Assembly: GCF_030248535.1 (NCBI RefSeq)
Contig: NZ_JAHGAJ010000005.1
Span: 186,001-250,000, forward strand
Reading direction: 5' to 3'
Origin: Vibrio sp. D404a
Lineage (GTDB): Bacteria > Pseudomonadota > Gammaproteobacteria > Enterobacterales > Vibrionaceae
Length of the DNA: 64,000 bases
Shown here: positions 37,542 to 45,469 of the stretch, piece by piece
Position numbering within the stretch: the stretch's first letter is position 1
How the letters are laid out: the number at the start of each line of letters is the position of its first letter
Translations under genes and position numbers: made by a program
Notes under the pieces: model-generated
What the model was told of the DNA's origin: nothing
The model's input: the letters and a program-made list of their open reading frames with translations, nothing else
Databases searched by the model: none

Positions 37542-37558
37542 ATGGAATATCATTCCAT
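37542..37558. promoter_or_regulatory. 17-bp palindrome upstream of the barrel gene, possible operator
   Basis: ATGGAAT-ATC-ATTCCAT is a perfect 7-bp inverted repeat with a 3-base centre, 28 bases before the start codon of the minus-strand barrel gene. Its size and position suit a dimeric regulator site. No regulator is identified. Confidence 0.35.
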
Positions 37559-37649
37559 TTGATCGATTGAGAAAATTGAATGGTAAAACCAGACGAGAAA
37601 GTGAGTTCAGAGGGTAATAGATGAGGAGGGGCGTGTTACTCGTAGATAT

Positions 37650-37681
37650 TATGTGGCAGCTAACCAGCTAGCCACCACATA
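37650..37681. terminator. Bulged hairpin downstream of the second barrel gene
   Basis: TATGTGG pairs with CCACATA, with further inner pairing through AGCT repeats. It follows the minus-strand gene stop at 37718 by about 37 bases. It has no T-run, so it may be a 3' stability element rather than a true terminator. Confidence 0.3.
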
Positions 37682-37717
37682 AACCAAATAAACAATAGGT
37701 AAGATGCGTTGCTGGTT

Positions 37718-38260
37718 TTAGAAGCTCAGGTAAGCCCCGCCATAAACAGAAGCTGCACCTTCGCCGCTCGGTAGCCATTGGTAGCTAATACCTGTATCAA
37801 GAATCAGCGGAGACCCTAGTAGTGCGAATGTGATACCAGTACTCGCATAAGGCTGCACACTGCTGTCGGTTGTAGTCTTGGACACACTGTTGACCGCATC
37901 CCATCGAGTCGTTTCGGAGTCAATGTAGCTCGCGCCACCTGAGCCGTATAAGTTAAACCCGCCAAAGTTCTGTTCCAGTTTTAAACCTGCACTGTAAGAG
38001 TTGTATTTTGAGGCAAAGCCATCTGATTCCGATGATACCGTGCTATCGAGTGTCGCCGTATGACCAAAACTCAAATCGACTGACACCATAGGAGACAGAT
38101 AATAGTTGTAACCGAGCTGTGCAAAGTAGGCGGTTTCGGAATCTGAACCGTCTGAAATCGCGGTCGCACCCAAATTGGTATAGAAAGAACCGGGACCATT
38201 TTGTGCCAAAGCAGAGCCACTGATACACAAAAGGGCAAGTAGAGGGAGAGTTTTCTTCAT
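37718..38260 (-). CDS. Outer-membrane beta-barrel protein
   Basis: A 180-residue exported protein with a standard signal peptide (KKTLPLLALLCISGSALAQ, cleavage near residue 19). The mature part is made of alternating-pattern strands (SFYTNLGATAIS, FAQLGYNYYLSPMVSVDLSFGH, YNSYSAGLKLEQNFGGFNLYGSGGA) and ends SVYGGAYLSF, with a C-terminal aromatic. It resembles the neighbouring barrel gene in length and in the YYLSPMVSVDLS / YYFTPFIALDLS segment, so the two are probably diverged tandem duplicates. SD AAGGAAG precedes the start. Role unknown. Confidence 0.78.
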   Translation of the reverse strand: MKKTLPLLALLCISGSALAQNGPGSFYTNLGATAISDGSDSETAYFAQLGYNYYLSPMVSVDLSFGHTATLDSTVSSESDGFASKYNSYSAGLKLEQNFGGFNLYGSGGASYIDSETTRWDAVNSVSKTTTDSSVQPYASTGITFALLGSPLILDTGISYQWLPSGEGAASVYGGAYLSF

Positions 38261-38711
38261 AACTAACTTCCTTGTAAGCCATTTAATGCGCCCTTTTTAT
38301 GAGAGAAGAGCGCTTCTAATAAGCAACTTATACCTTATTTTAAACGGTTTGGCTCGCAACAATTGTGGATTGAGTGCCAGCATTTGATCTCTGCGACAGC
38401 ATGGAGTTATTCGTGACGGTGTTTTTTTCGGCGTTTAAATAGGAAATATCACGATTTTTTTGATTTATTGGCTGAACTGGAAGGGTGAAAAGTGAGCGAT
38501 AGGACGCCCTTTTCTCGCAGAAATACAAACAAATCAGCAAATCACCATCTATGGGCTGGAAAACGTTTGCGCAAATGTTGCGTAAGTTTGCGTCACGCTG
38601 TTCGCTTAAGTTGCTAATATCTAAGTAAATAGTTGAAAAATAGGAAAGCAGAGAGGAATTCGGATATGGAATCTTTGGGAGGATAGCATAAAAAAAAATG
38701 AAATATCAGAC
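38261..38711. other. Long spacer between barrel gene and guaC promoter
   Basis: No gene is supported here. At 38557-38572 the sequence TGGAAAACGTTTGCGC matches the centre of the PurR box consensus, and about 20 bases further a GCGTAAGTTTGCGT half-site appears. Both are about 140 bases upstream of the guaC promoter. The match is partial, so this is only a possible purine-responsive site. Confidence 0.3.
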
Positions 38712-38739
38712 TTGCTGTTAATAAATCACGACCTATAAT
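38712..38739 (+). promoter_or_regulatory. guaC promoter
   Basis: A -35 element TTGCTG (38712-38717) and a perfect -10 TATAAT (38734-38739) are 16 bases apart. Transcription should start near 38745-38747, directly at a terminator-like hairpin. Confidence 0.6.
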
Positions 38740-38743
38740 GCTG

Positions 38744-38778
38744 AAAACCGGAGCGTCTGCCAACGCTCCGGTTTTTTT
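38744..38778 (+). terminator. Terminator hairpin at the very start of the guaC leader (attenuator candidate)
   Basis: A 13-bp stem (AAAACCGGAGCGT with ACGCTCCGGTTTT), loop CTGCCA, and a run of seven T on the plus strand. It lies immediately after the predicted transcription start and 80 bases before guaC, so most transcripts would stop unless the hairpin is prevented. Confidence 0.7.
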
Positions 38779-38795
38779 GTGTCCGAAACTCAGTA

Positions 38796-38815
38796 AAGCG
38801 TCTGCCAACGCTTAC
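38796..38815 (+). promoter_or_regulatory. Second leader hairpin repeating the terminator core
   Basis: The 16 bases AGCGTCTGCCAACGCT at 38752-38767 recur exactly at 38797-38812. Here they form a short stem (AAGCGT/ACGCTT) with the same CTGCCA loop but no T-run. Arms of the two hairpins can pair with each other, giving an alternative fold. Confidence 0.55.
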
Positions 38816-38857
38816 CGAAAACGCACGACACGTAATATGATTACAGGACAAATTATC

Positions 38858-39901
38858 ATGCGTATCGAACAAGAACTTAAGTTAGGCTTCAAAGATGTAC
38901 TATTCCGCCCGAAGCGTTCTACTCTTAAAAGCCGTTCTCAAGTTGAATTAACCCGCGAGTTTACATTCAAGCATAGCGGTCGTCAATGGTCTGGTGTACC
39001 AGTAATTGCAGCCAACATGGATTCGGTAGCAAGTTTCGAAATGGCAGCGGCTCTAGCAGAGCACGATGTAATGACAGCAGTACACAAGCACTACACAGTA
39101 GAGCAGTGGGCTGAGTTCGCAAAAACAGCTGACAAGAAAACACTGAACAACGTATTTGTTTCAACAGGTACATCTGAAGCTGAGTTTGAAAAAACTAAGC
39201 AAATCATGGCGCTTAGCGAAGACTTCGTATTTATCTGTATTGATATCGCTAACGGCTACTCAGAGCACCTAGTTGAGTACGTACAAAAAGTACGTGCTGA
39301 ATTCCCAGACAAAGTTATCTCTGCAGGTAACGTTGTAACAGGTGACATGGTTGAAGAGCTAATCCTAGCAGGTGCTGACATCGTTAAAGTTGGTATCGGT
39401 CCAGGTTCAGTTTGTACTACACGTGTTAAAACGGGTGTAGGTTACCCTCAACTTTCTGCAATCATCGAGTGTGGTGATGCTGCGCACGGCCTTGGTGGCA
39501 TGATCATCGGTGACGGTGGCTGTTCATGTGCTGGTGACGTATCTAAAGCGTTCGGCGGTGGTGCTGACTTCGTAATGCTAGGCGGTATGCTAGCAGGCCA
39601 CGAAGAGTCAGGCGGTGAAGTTGTTGAGCAAGACGGTAAGCAATTCATGAAGTTCTATGGAATGTCTTCACAGTCTGCTATGGACAAGCACTCAGGTGGT
39701 GTTGCTAAGTACCGCGCAGCTGAAGGTAAAACTGTTTTACTTCCGTTCCGTGGTTCTGTTCACGGCACTATCTCTGACATCCTTGGTGGTGTACGTTCAA
39801 CTTGTACATACGTAGGCGCAGCAAAGCTTAAAGAGCTAACTAAGCGTACAACTTTCATTCGTGTACAAGAGCAAGAGAACAACGTATTCGGTAAAGAGTA
39901 A
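38858..39901 (+). CDS. guaC: GMP reductase
   Basis: A 347-residue enzyme, the same length as E. coli GuaC. ATG 38858 gives the canonical opening [23 protein letters not shown]; longer frames reach back into the leader hairpins. It reduces GMP to IMP with NADPH, releasing ammonia, in the purine salvage pathway. The catalytic loop [21 protein letters not shown] carries Cys186-type nucleophile, and [23 protein letters not shown] and [13 protein letters not shown] match the IMPDH/GMPR family. The leader suggests control by attenuation. Codon use appears strongly biased (many GTA, CGT, GGT), consistent with good expression. Confidence 0.98.
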   Translation: MRIEQELKLGFKDVLFRPKRSTLKSRSQVELTREFTFKHSGRQWSGVPVIAANMDSVASFEMAAALAEHDVMTAVHKHYTVEQWAEFAKTADKKTLNNVFVSTGTSEAEFEKTKQIMALSEDFVFICIDIANGYSEHLVEYVQKVRAEFPDKVISAGNVVTGDMVEELILAGADIVKVGIGPGSVCTTRVKTGVGYPQLSAIIECGDAAHGLGGMIIGDGGCSCAGDVSKAFGGGADFVMLGGMLAGHEESGGEVVEQDGKQFMKFYGMSSQSAMDKHSGGVAKYRAAEGKTVLLPFRGSVHGTISDILGGVRSTCTYVGAAKLKELTKRTTFIRVQEQENNVFGKE

Positions 39902-39930
39902 TCTGAACGAATTCGAATAGTTTGAAAATC

Positions 39931-39959
39931 AAGAGTCGCTTTTTAGCGGCTCTTTTTTT
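39931..39959 (+). terminator. guaC terminator
   Basis: AAGAGTCGCT and AGCGGCTCTT pair with one G-U around TTTT, followed by seven T. It lies 30 bases after the guaC stop. Confidence 0.88.
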
Positions 39960-40053
39960 GTCTGGAAATCGCGATAGTGAGATCTAGGTTGATTATTAGA
40001 GAGTTACGAGTTTTTCGGGGAACACTACGAGTACTTCGATTTGAAAGTAAGGT

Positions 40054-40257
40054 TTAGCTTAAACCACGTTTACTTACAAAGTAGTTAATAAGAGCAATGG
40101 TAGTAATAGAATAAAAGCTGACAAAGCCAGAGTTGATTCCAGCACTATATTCCACAAAGCCGAAATATTGATTTGCTGTTAACAATAACGTTGTCAGGTA
40201 ACTCAAACCAAAAACGATTAAAGCGATTAGAATGCATTTGCATGTTTTATGTATCAT
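40054..40257 (-). CDS. Small membrane protein, hypothetical
   Basis: A 67-residue protein with two hydrophobic helices (about 8-28 and 42-60) separated by a short polar loop containing NQYFGFVEYSAGIN. A GAAAG element precedes the ATG. It is flanked by an upstream AT-rich spacer of 200 bases. I do not recognise the family. Composition and membrane pattern support coding, but the size leaves doubt. Confidence 0.45.
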   Translation of the reverse strand: MIHKTCKCILIALIVFGLSYLTTLLLTANQYFGFVEYSAGINSGFVSFYSITTIALINYFVSKRGLS

Positions 40258-40457
40258 TTATCTTTCAGTAACAAATTTTATCTGTGTGGATTCTTACTGA
40301 TGACCAAATGAAATGTCAAGGTTGTTGTTTTTAAAGAATTTTTTATTTCCTGCTAGCTGTTCAATCGAAATGGACAATTGCAGTCAGGTTTAATACTAAA
40401 TATGATTCAATACTTTATATTTTTCGGTATTGATACCCTCGGTAAGTAAGGATAAAT

Positions 40458-40841
40458 ATGCGTCGCTTGATCGCTTTAATTCAAAAATATTGGTTAGCAC
40501 TTACCTTATTGGTTTTGGCTGCTATCACCATTCTTTCTCTTCTTCCGGCTCCTAGCCTTCCACCAGTGCCGGGGACGGATAAAACGCATCACTTTATCGC
40601 CTATGCCGCGTTAACATTCTCGGTTGCACTGGCAAGACCAAAGAACTGGCTGTTGATTGCATTTTTCTTTATTGCGTGGAGTGGTGCAATCGAGATTATT
40701 CAGCCCTATGTGAACCGTTACGGTGAGTGGTTGGATTTAGCAGCAAACGCAGGTGGTGTTGCGTGTGGGATTTTGTTGGCAAAAGTCGTGAACCTTGCCT
40801 TTCCGATGGATGACAAAAAACGAGAAGAAACATACCAATAA
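40458..40841 (+). CDS. VanZ-like family membrane protein
   Basis: A 127-residue inner-membrane protein with four hydrophobic helices. The segment PGTDKTHHFIAYAALTFSVAL (about 38-58) is the typical VanZ-like K-x-x-H-x-x-x-Y element, followed by WSGAIEIIQPYVNRYGEWLDLAANAGGV, matching the E-x-x-Q...R-x-x-x-x-x-D-x-x-x-N core. The family's biochemical role is unclear outside of glycopeptide resistance, where VanZ affects teicoplanin susceptibility. SD AAGGA is close to the ATG. Likely monocistronic. Confidence 0.82.
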   Translation: MRRLIALIQKYWLALTLLVLAAITILSLLPAPSLPPVPGTDKTHHFIAYAALTFSVALARPKNWLLIAFFFIAWSGAIEIIQPYVNRYGEWLDLAANAGGVACGILLAKVVNLAFPMDDKKREETYQ

Positions 40842-40918
40842 GTTGTGTGAGCTCACTGTGGGTCGGCTAGTATTTTAAATCGAATATAGGTGATATCGCG
40901 GTAACTAAAGGATTAGAG

Positions 40919-41302
40919 ATGTCGAAATTACTGGTTTATGCCACCGCTGTTTTCTTCATGGTTTATGGTGGTTTGTTTCTTTTGCTTCCAACGGGAATGG
41001 TTTATTGGATCACAGGAGCAGATCTGAATACGGCCTCCGCTGTGATAGACCTTAGAGCGACATATGGTGGTGCTCAGCTATCGATTGGCTTGATGATGTT
41101 GCTGGTGGTAAAGCTGAAAGACGATGTCGAGCTTGGATTGATTTTCGTTGCTGTCGTTTTGTTAGCAATGGCGTTTGGAAGATTAGTCGGTCTTTGGAAT
41201 GACGGTGAAGCGAACCTCGTTATGTATTTATACTTGGCTGGGGAGCTGTTGTTTGGCGCTCTTGCTTTAGTGCTGAGAAACAAAGACAAGATTAAAGGTT
41301 AG
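40919..41302 (+). CDS. DUF4345-type four-helix membrane protein
   Basis: A 127-residue membrane protein with four helices. The N-terminal helix is followed by YWITGADLNTASAVIDLRATYGGAQLSIGLMML, resembling the DUF4345 pattern R-A-x-Y-G-G. No enzymatic residues are apparent. SD AAAGGA precedes ATG 40919. The gene is separated by 77 bases from the VanZ-like gene and is followed about 95 bases on by a terminator. Function unknown. Confidence 0.7.
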   Translation: MSKLLVYATAVFFMVYGGLFLLLPTGMVYWITGADLNTASAVIDLRATYGGAQLSIGLMMLLVVKLKDDVELGLIFVAVVLLAMAFGRLVGLWNDGEANLVMYLYLAGELLFGALALVLRNKDKIKG

Positions 41303-41396
41303 TCTTTTCTGGTTACTAGTGCTTTCTTTTAGATTTTTGAATAGCTTAAGTGATCTTGCTAACAAATATCCCTACTACTTTTGTGTATTAATTGTG

Positions 41397-41425
41397 AGCC
41401 ATTGATTTGAGTCAATGGCTTTTTC
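41397..41425 (+). terminator. Intrinsic terminator
   Basis: AGCCATTGA and TCAATGGCT form a 9-bp stem with a 6-base loop, followed by TTTTT. It lies downstream of the DUF4345-type gene and insulates napG. Confidence 0.8.
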
Positions 41426-41565
41426 ATACCATCCTTTATAGATAACCCAATTACCAACGATTACTGACTATGAGCTTTTCACTGAGTGGGCTCGTAGGAA
41501 AGGTCTATGGATAGCAATTAATAGCGAGCAGGAGTTGTCAGAGCTTTGTTCGTAGTGGGTGGTAT

Positions 41566-42345
41566 ATGAAGTCATCAAAACCAAAATTCTCTGAAGGTCG
41601 CCGCCGTTTTCTACGCGACACCGCTAGAACTGCCGCTGGAGTTGGAGCTGCGGCTACCGTGCTCGGGCTACAATCCATGCAAAGCAAAGCGCGAGATACT
41701 ACCGGCCTGCCAGTAAGGCCACCGGGTGCATTAGAAGGTGAAGCGTTTGAATCGGCCTGTGTAAGGTGTGGTTTATGCGTTCAAGCTTGCCCTTACGACA
41801 CTTTAAAGCTAGCGACGTTGCTTTCGCCACTTCCTTCCGGAACCCCTTACTTTAATGCTCGTGAAATTCCTTGTGAGATGTGCGAAGACATCCCGTGTGT
41901 TGTGGAGTGCCCAACGGGAGCCTTAGATCCTTTGCTCAAAGATATTGATGATGCACGTATGGGCACAGCAGTGTTGATTGATCATGAAAACTGTTTGAAC
42001 TGGCGCGGTTTGCGCTGCGATGTGTGTTATCGAGTGTGTCCGTTAATAGACAAAGCGATCACGTTGGAGCACGTTCGTAATGATCGAACCGGTTACCACG
42101 CTAAATTGATACCAACGGTTCACTCTGATGCTTGTACTGGCTGTGGTAAGTGTGAACAGGCGTGCGTTCTTGATGTGTCTGCGATTAAAGTGATTCCGAC
42201 CAATTTAGCTATGGGCAAGTTGGGTGAGCATTATCAATTAGGCTGGGAAGAGGTCGACAGAGACTTAAATAATGCGCCAGTCGAGGACGTGATCCCAACC
42301 GATGCCCTTGAGTCTTTAAACTCCTTGAAGAAGGGGAAATTATAA
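41566..42345 (+). CDS. napG: Ferredoxin-type protein NapG
   Basis: A 259-residue iron-sulfur protein. The N-terminus carries a Tat signal ([15 protein letters not shown], then a hydrophobic stretch), so it is exported folded. Four cysteine clusters for [4Fe-4S] centres are visible: [45 protein letters not shown] and [15 protein letters not shown]. NapG with NapH passes electrons from quinol to periplasmic nitrate reductase or related terminal enzymes. The stop TAA overlaps the napH start. No napA, napB or napC is nearby, which is unusual. Confidence 0.9.
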   Translation: MKSSKPKFSEGRRRFLRDTARTAAGVGAAATVLGLQSMQSKARDTTGLPVRPPGALEGEAFESACVRCGLCVQACPYDTLKLATLLSPLPSGTPYFNAREIPCEMCEDIPCVVECPTGALDPLLKDIDDARMGTAVLIDHENCLNWRGLRCDVCYRVCPLIDKAITLEHVRNDRTGYHAKLIPTVHSDACTGCGKCEQACVLDVSAIKVIPTNLAMGKLGEHYQLGWEEVDRDLNNAPVEDVIPTDALESLNSLKKGKL

Positions 42346-43193
42346 TGGCTAAGAATCTGGCGAAGAACGCAGGTAAAGAGGCAGTTGAGACGCTTGGTTG
42401 GTGGCGAGCACACCGTTTTTTAATCCTAAGACGAGCATGCCAAATCGCGGTTATGGTCTGCTTTATCGCCGGCCCAACTTGGGGGATCCTACAAGGGAAT
42501 CTTTCATCCAGCTTGTTATTGGGCACAGTCCCTCTGAGCGATCCATTGATCGTCATGCAGACTATTGCTGCGGGGCATATTCCTGAGCTGACCGTGTTGG
42601 CTGGTGCCGGGATTGTGATTGCGTTCTATTTGGTTGTCGCACCTCGGATTTTCTGTGGCTGGGTGTGCCCAATGAATATCGTCACGGATGCTGCTGCTTG
42701 GCTTCGCAGAAAAATGGGTTTAAAGGCCAGTTACCGCTGGTCGCCGCAAATCCGTTACTGGTTAATCGGTGTCTTGCTGGTTGGAAGTGCGGTCACTGGC
42801 ACGGTTTTATGGGCGTGGCTCGATCCTGTTGCGACATTGCACCGAGGGTTAGTGTTTGGAATGGGCGCGGGGTGGGTTCTCATAGCCTTAGTCTTCGTCG
42901 TCGACTTACTGCTCGTCGAGCACGGTTGGTGTGGTCACTTGTGCCCACTTGGGGCTATGTATGGCGTGATTGGGAGTAAGAGCGTAATACGTGTCAAAGC
43001 AGTCAGAAGAGAAGATTGCGACAAGTGTATGGATTGTTTTTATGTTTGCCCTGAGCCAGAGATTCTGCGTCAGCCTTTGAAAGAAGGGGATAGACGAGTA
43101 ATGTCTCAAAACTGCATCAGTTGCGGTCGCTGTGTCGATGTGTGTCCAGAAAAGGTGTTTGAGTTTAAGAGTCGATTAGATGATGAGCAGTGA
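42345..43193 (+). CDS. napH: Quinol dehydrogenase membrane subunit NapH
   Basis: A 282-residue inner-membrane protein with about four to five helices. Two C-x-x-x-C-P type motifs at cytoplasmic loops (FCGWVCPMNIV near residue 105 and WCGHLCPLGAMY near 200) and two C-terminal ferredoxin-type clusters (CDKCMDCFYVCPEP, CISCGRCVDVCPEKVF) are diagnostic for NapH. It oxidises quinol and hands electrons to NapG. It is translationally coupled to napG (TAATG overlap). The pair stands alone here; the terminal acceptor must be encoded elsewhere. Confidence 0.92.
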   Translation: MAKNLAKNAGKEAVETLGWWRAHRFLILRRACQIAVMVCFIAGPTWGILQGNLSSSLLLGTVPLSDPLIVMQTIAAGHIPELTVLAGAGIVIAFYLVVAPRIFCGWVCPMNIVTDAAAWLRRKMGLKASYRWSPQIRYWLIGVLLVGSAVTGTVLWAWLDPVATLHRGLVFGMGAGWVLIALVFVVDLLLVEHGWCGHLCPLGAMYGVIGSKSVIRVKAVRREDCDKCMDCFYVCPEPEILRQPLKEGDRRVMSQNCISCGRCVDVCPEKVFEFKSRLDDEQ

Positions 43194-43332
43194 CAGGGTT
43201 GGATGATTCGGCTGAAATCTCAATGAGTTAGAAAAACTAATTAAATATGTAAAAAAATGTAACGATACAAGGCGCATATTAACTTATAAAATCCGTATGT
43301 CATTCCAGTGAATTTGTATATTGGGGCGTACG

Positions 43333-43809
43333 TTGAGAAGTAAAGGTTTCACACTTATTGAGCTAATTGTTGTGCTTATCGTTATTGGGGTACTGGCCGT
43401 CACAGCCGCGCCACGCTTTCTTGATATTGAGGGCGATGCAAGGCGAGCCTCACTTGAGGCATTCGAAGGTGCCTTCATAGCCGCAGAAGCAGTGGTCTCA
43501 GCAGAGGTAATGATCGAAGGGCTTGAAGATCATAAAGGTGTCAGCATCGTTAATGGCGTGACCATACTTGATGGCTATATTGACCTAACCGTCGAGAACC
43601 TTAATAACATGATGGTTACCGATGGGTACACAGTGGTTGAGCCGAATGCGCAATCGCAAATGAAGACCCTCTATGTTTTTCCTAAAGGTATTACATACAA
43701 CAAAGAGGTAAGAACAAGAAGGTGCGCTATTGTTATATCTCGCTCCACAAGTTCAGGTGGTGCTAAATATGGCAAGACAAATACCACGTTAGTTGATTCT
43801 GAATGCTAA
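43333..43809 (+). CDS. Type IV pilin-like protein with prepilin leader
   Basis: A 158-residue protein with a class III signal: SKG followed by FTLIELIVVLIVIGVLAVTAAP, including the Phe+1 and Glu+5 required for prepilin peptidase. I favour TTG 43333 (GGGG 8 bases upstream, short basic leader of MRSKG type) over an in-frame TTG at 43321. The C-terminal domain has two Cys near the end (RRCAIVI and DSEC), likely a disulfide loop as in MshA-type pilins. No other pilus genes are adjacent, so it is a lone pilin or pseudopilin. Partner machine unknown. Confidence 0.82.
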   Translation: MRSKGFTLIELIVVLIVIGVLAVTAAPRFLDIEGDARRASLEAFEGAFIAAEAVVSAEVMIEGLEDHKGVSIVNGVTILDGYIDLTVENLNNMMVTDGYTVVEPNAQSQMKTLYVFPKGITYNKEVRTRRCAIVISRSTSSGGAKYGKTNTTLVDSEC

Positions 43810-43925
43810 AGCGAAAGAGAACTTAGCACTAAGAGAGCAACAAAACTTAATCGCGACATCAACGCAGTCTTCCTTTATGGGTTGTTGATTGTCGTCACTT
43901 GTATGTACTGGCGACCAAATGACAA

Positions 43926-43962
43926 AAAGGCTCGATACCAAAATAGGTATCGAGCCTTTTTT
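43926..43962. terminator. Bidirectional intrinsic terminator
   Basis: A 15-bp perfect stem, AAAAGGCTCGATACC and GGTATCGAGCCTTTT, with loop AAATA and T-runs on both strands. It serves the pilin-like gene and the convergent lipoprotein gene. Confidence 0.92.
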
Positions 43963-44011
43963 ATGCAGAATCATTTGCCAAGCCTTTGCGTCAACCTAGC
44001 GTGAGACCTTG

Positions 44012-44743
44012 TTAGCCTAATTTAGGACGTGCTTTTAGTGTTTGAATCTTATGTAGGTTTGCACGTGCTGGGTTGTTTGTTTTTAATTTGCTTTTCAGTG
44101 CGCCTTTAACTTCGCTTACAGGAACAAAGATACGCTCACCATCTTTGATCACTGAGACGTATACCTCTCGTGTGATCTCTTCACGAATCAACCATGTGCC
44201 ATCTTCTAGACGCTTCACATCGCCTTTTACGTTACCGTCGTTACCACGAACTTGCCAAGAATCTTCGTCAGTATTTTTAACGGCGGTAATCGTTTTATCG
44301 CTATGCAGTGCTTCGATTGAGATGCCTTCATCGTTGATGATGATTTCACCGACACGAATTTGGCCAATGTAGACTGAGTATAGGGTTTCATTGTCGTCTG
44401 AACGCTCTTTAACTGCCGCCATTTTGCTATCTGGGTTGTTGATATCGATTTCGATTGGGTTGTCAGGTGTGCCCATAATTGGATGAGTTGGTACAGGCAC
44501 CTCTTCACCGATATCAGGAATGTAAACGTAACCGAAATCGAAACCGAGATCTGGTGTTTGATCGCCATCTGGAGCATCTGCGCCGTAACCTGGATCGATG
44601 TTCTCAAAACCTGGGTTGTTGAAACCTAAGTCACCGTCAAACTGTGGTGCAGTGTCACCGCCGCCTGAGCTACCAGAAGAGCTACAACCAGCAGCAAGAG
44701 ACACCATTAAAGCAACAGCGGTTAGTTTTAGTACGTTTTTCAT
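44012..44743 (-). CDS. Hypothetical lipoprotein
   Basis: A 243-residue lipoprotein: signal peptide ending in LAAGC (Cys20) followed by a Ser/Gly stretch. Residues 30-90 form an acidic, Gly/Pro/Asp/Phe-rich low-complexity region (repeated FDGDLGFNNPGF, PDLGFDFGY). The rest (about 100-205) looks like a small beta domain (VYIGQIRVGEIIINDEGISIEALHSD). The C-terminal 30 residues are strongly basic. No family recognised. It follows a barrel gene on the same strand by 57 bases, so the two are probably an operon and perhaps a functional pair at the cell surface. Confidence 0.7.
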   Translation of the reverse strand: MKNVLKLTAVALMVSLAAGCSSSGSSGGGDTAPQFDGDLGFNNPGFENIDPGYGADAPDGDQTPDLGFDFGYVYIPDIGEEVPVPTHPIMGTPDNPIEIDINNPDSKMAAVKERSDDNETLYSVYIGQIRVGEIIINDEGISIEALHSDKTITAVKNTDEDSWQVRGNDGNVKGDVKRLEDGTWLIREEITREVYVSVIKDGERIFVPVSEVKGALKSKLKTNNPARANLHKIQTLKARPKLG

Positions 44744-44800
44744 GAGAACCTCGTAAAGTATTGATACTTGAATATTTTGTTTTGGGATTTACCCCAGTAA

Positions 44801-45316
44801 TTAAAATGAAACGCCCAATCCATAAGTGATTGACCAGTCAGAGCTCTTCGATTTGTCTGCACCGACAGTAATGCTCACGTTGTCGAGCATGTAAGTCAGG
44901 TCTAGTCCGTAGAGCGCTTCATATTGTGTGTCGTCGGCTTCTTCCCCTTTGAATTCGTAGCTGTTCTTGATCTGACGAACACCTAAAGCGGGGGTGATAT
45001 ACACCTTGTCAGTGGCTGCCACAGGGAGCGTTAGGGATAAATCTCTTTCCGTGTACCTTGATGAGTAGTCTTGAACGCTACTCTCATGGTCATAACGGTA
45101 GATGGCTGCTTCTGCGCCAATTCCCACGCCACCTTGCTTGTAGCGGGTAAAGCCGAAATACATGTCTTTTGAATTTCCTTCAAACGAACCACCAAAAGAG
45201 ACACTATCAATGTGCTGTGGTATCCACTCTTCTGCTGCAACTGAATGGGGCAAAAGGCTGCCTAGCGCGATGGCAGAACAGGCGATGACTTTGATAGCGC
45301 GACGTAGTTGGCTCAA
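44801..45316 (-). CDS. Outer-membrane barrel-like protein
   Basis: A 171-residue exported protein. The signal peptide covers about 1-28 (IACSAIALGSLLPHSVAAEE). The mature part alternates strands (SVSFGGSFEG, DMYFGFTRYKQGGVGIGAEAAIYRYD, LTLPVAATDKVYITPALGV) and ends WSITYGLGVSF with an aromatic C-terminus, typical for small outer-membrane barrels of about eight strands. It lies upstream of the lipoprotein gene on the same strand. No specific family recognised. Confidence 0.7.
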   Translation of the reverse strand: MSQLRRAIKVIACSAIALGSLLPHSVAAEEWIPQHIDSVSFGGSFEGNSKDMYFGFTRYKQGGVGIGAEAAIYRYDHESSVQDYSSRYTERDLSLTLPVAATDKVYITPALGVRQIKNSYEFKGEEADDTQYEALYGLDLTYMLDNVSITVGADKSKSSDWSITYGLGVSF

Positions 45317-45469
45317 ATTTCGACTCCTCTAATCAAGAGTGAGAAGCGATGGAGTGGGTGACTTCACCGCCGTCTCGGGACGAAACAAAGAATGCCAAAA
45401 GGTGTGCGGAGTTAGAAATGGTCGGTTTTCATACGGGGAATAACTTGGAGTTATAGCGATACAGCAAGG

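Noticed and set aside
38744..38857. Guanine/purine riboswitch before guaC
   Set aside because: The three-way junction with its conserved core bases is absent; only two short hairpins are present.
38738..38857. 40-residue N-terminal extension of GuaC
   Set aside because: It would translate the leader hairpins and the -10 box; the ATG at 38858 gives the exact length of E. coli GuaC.
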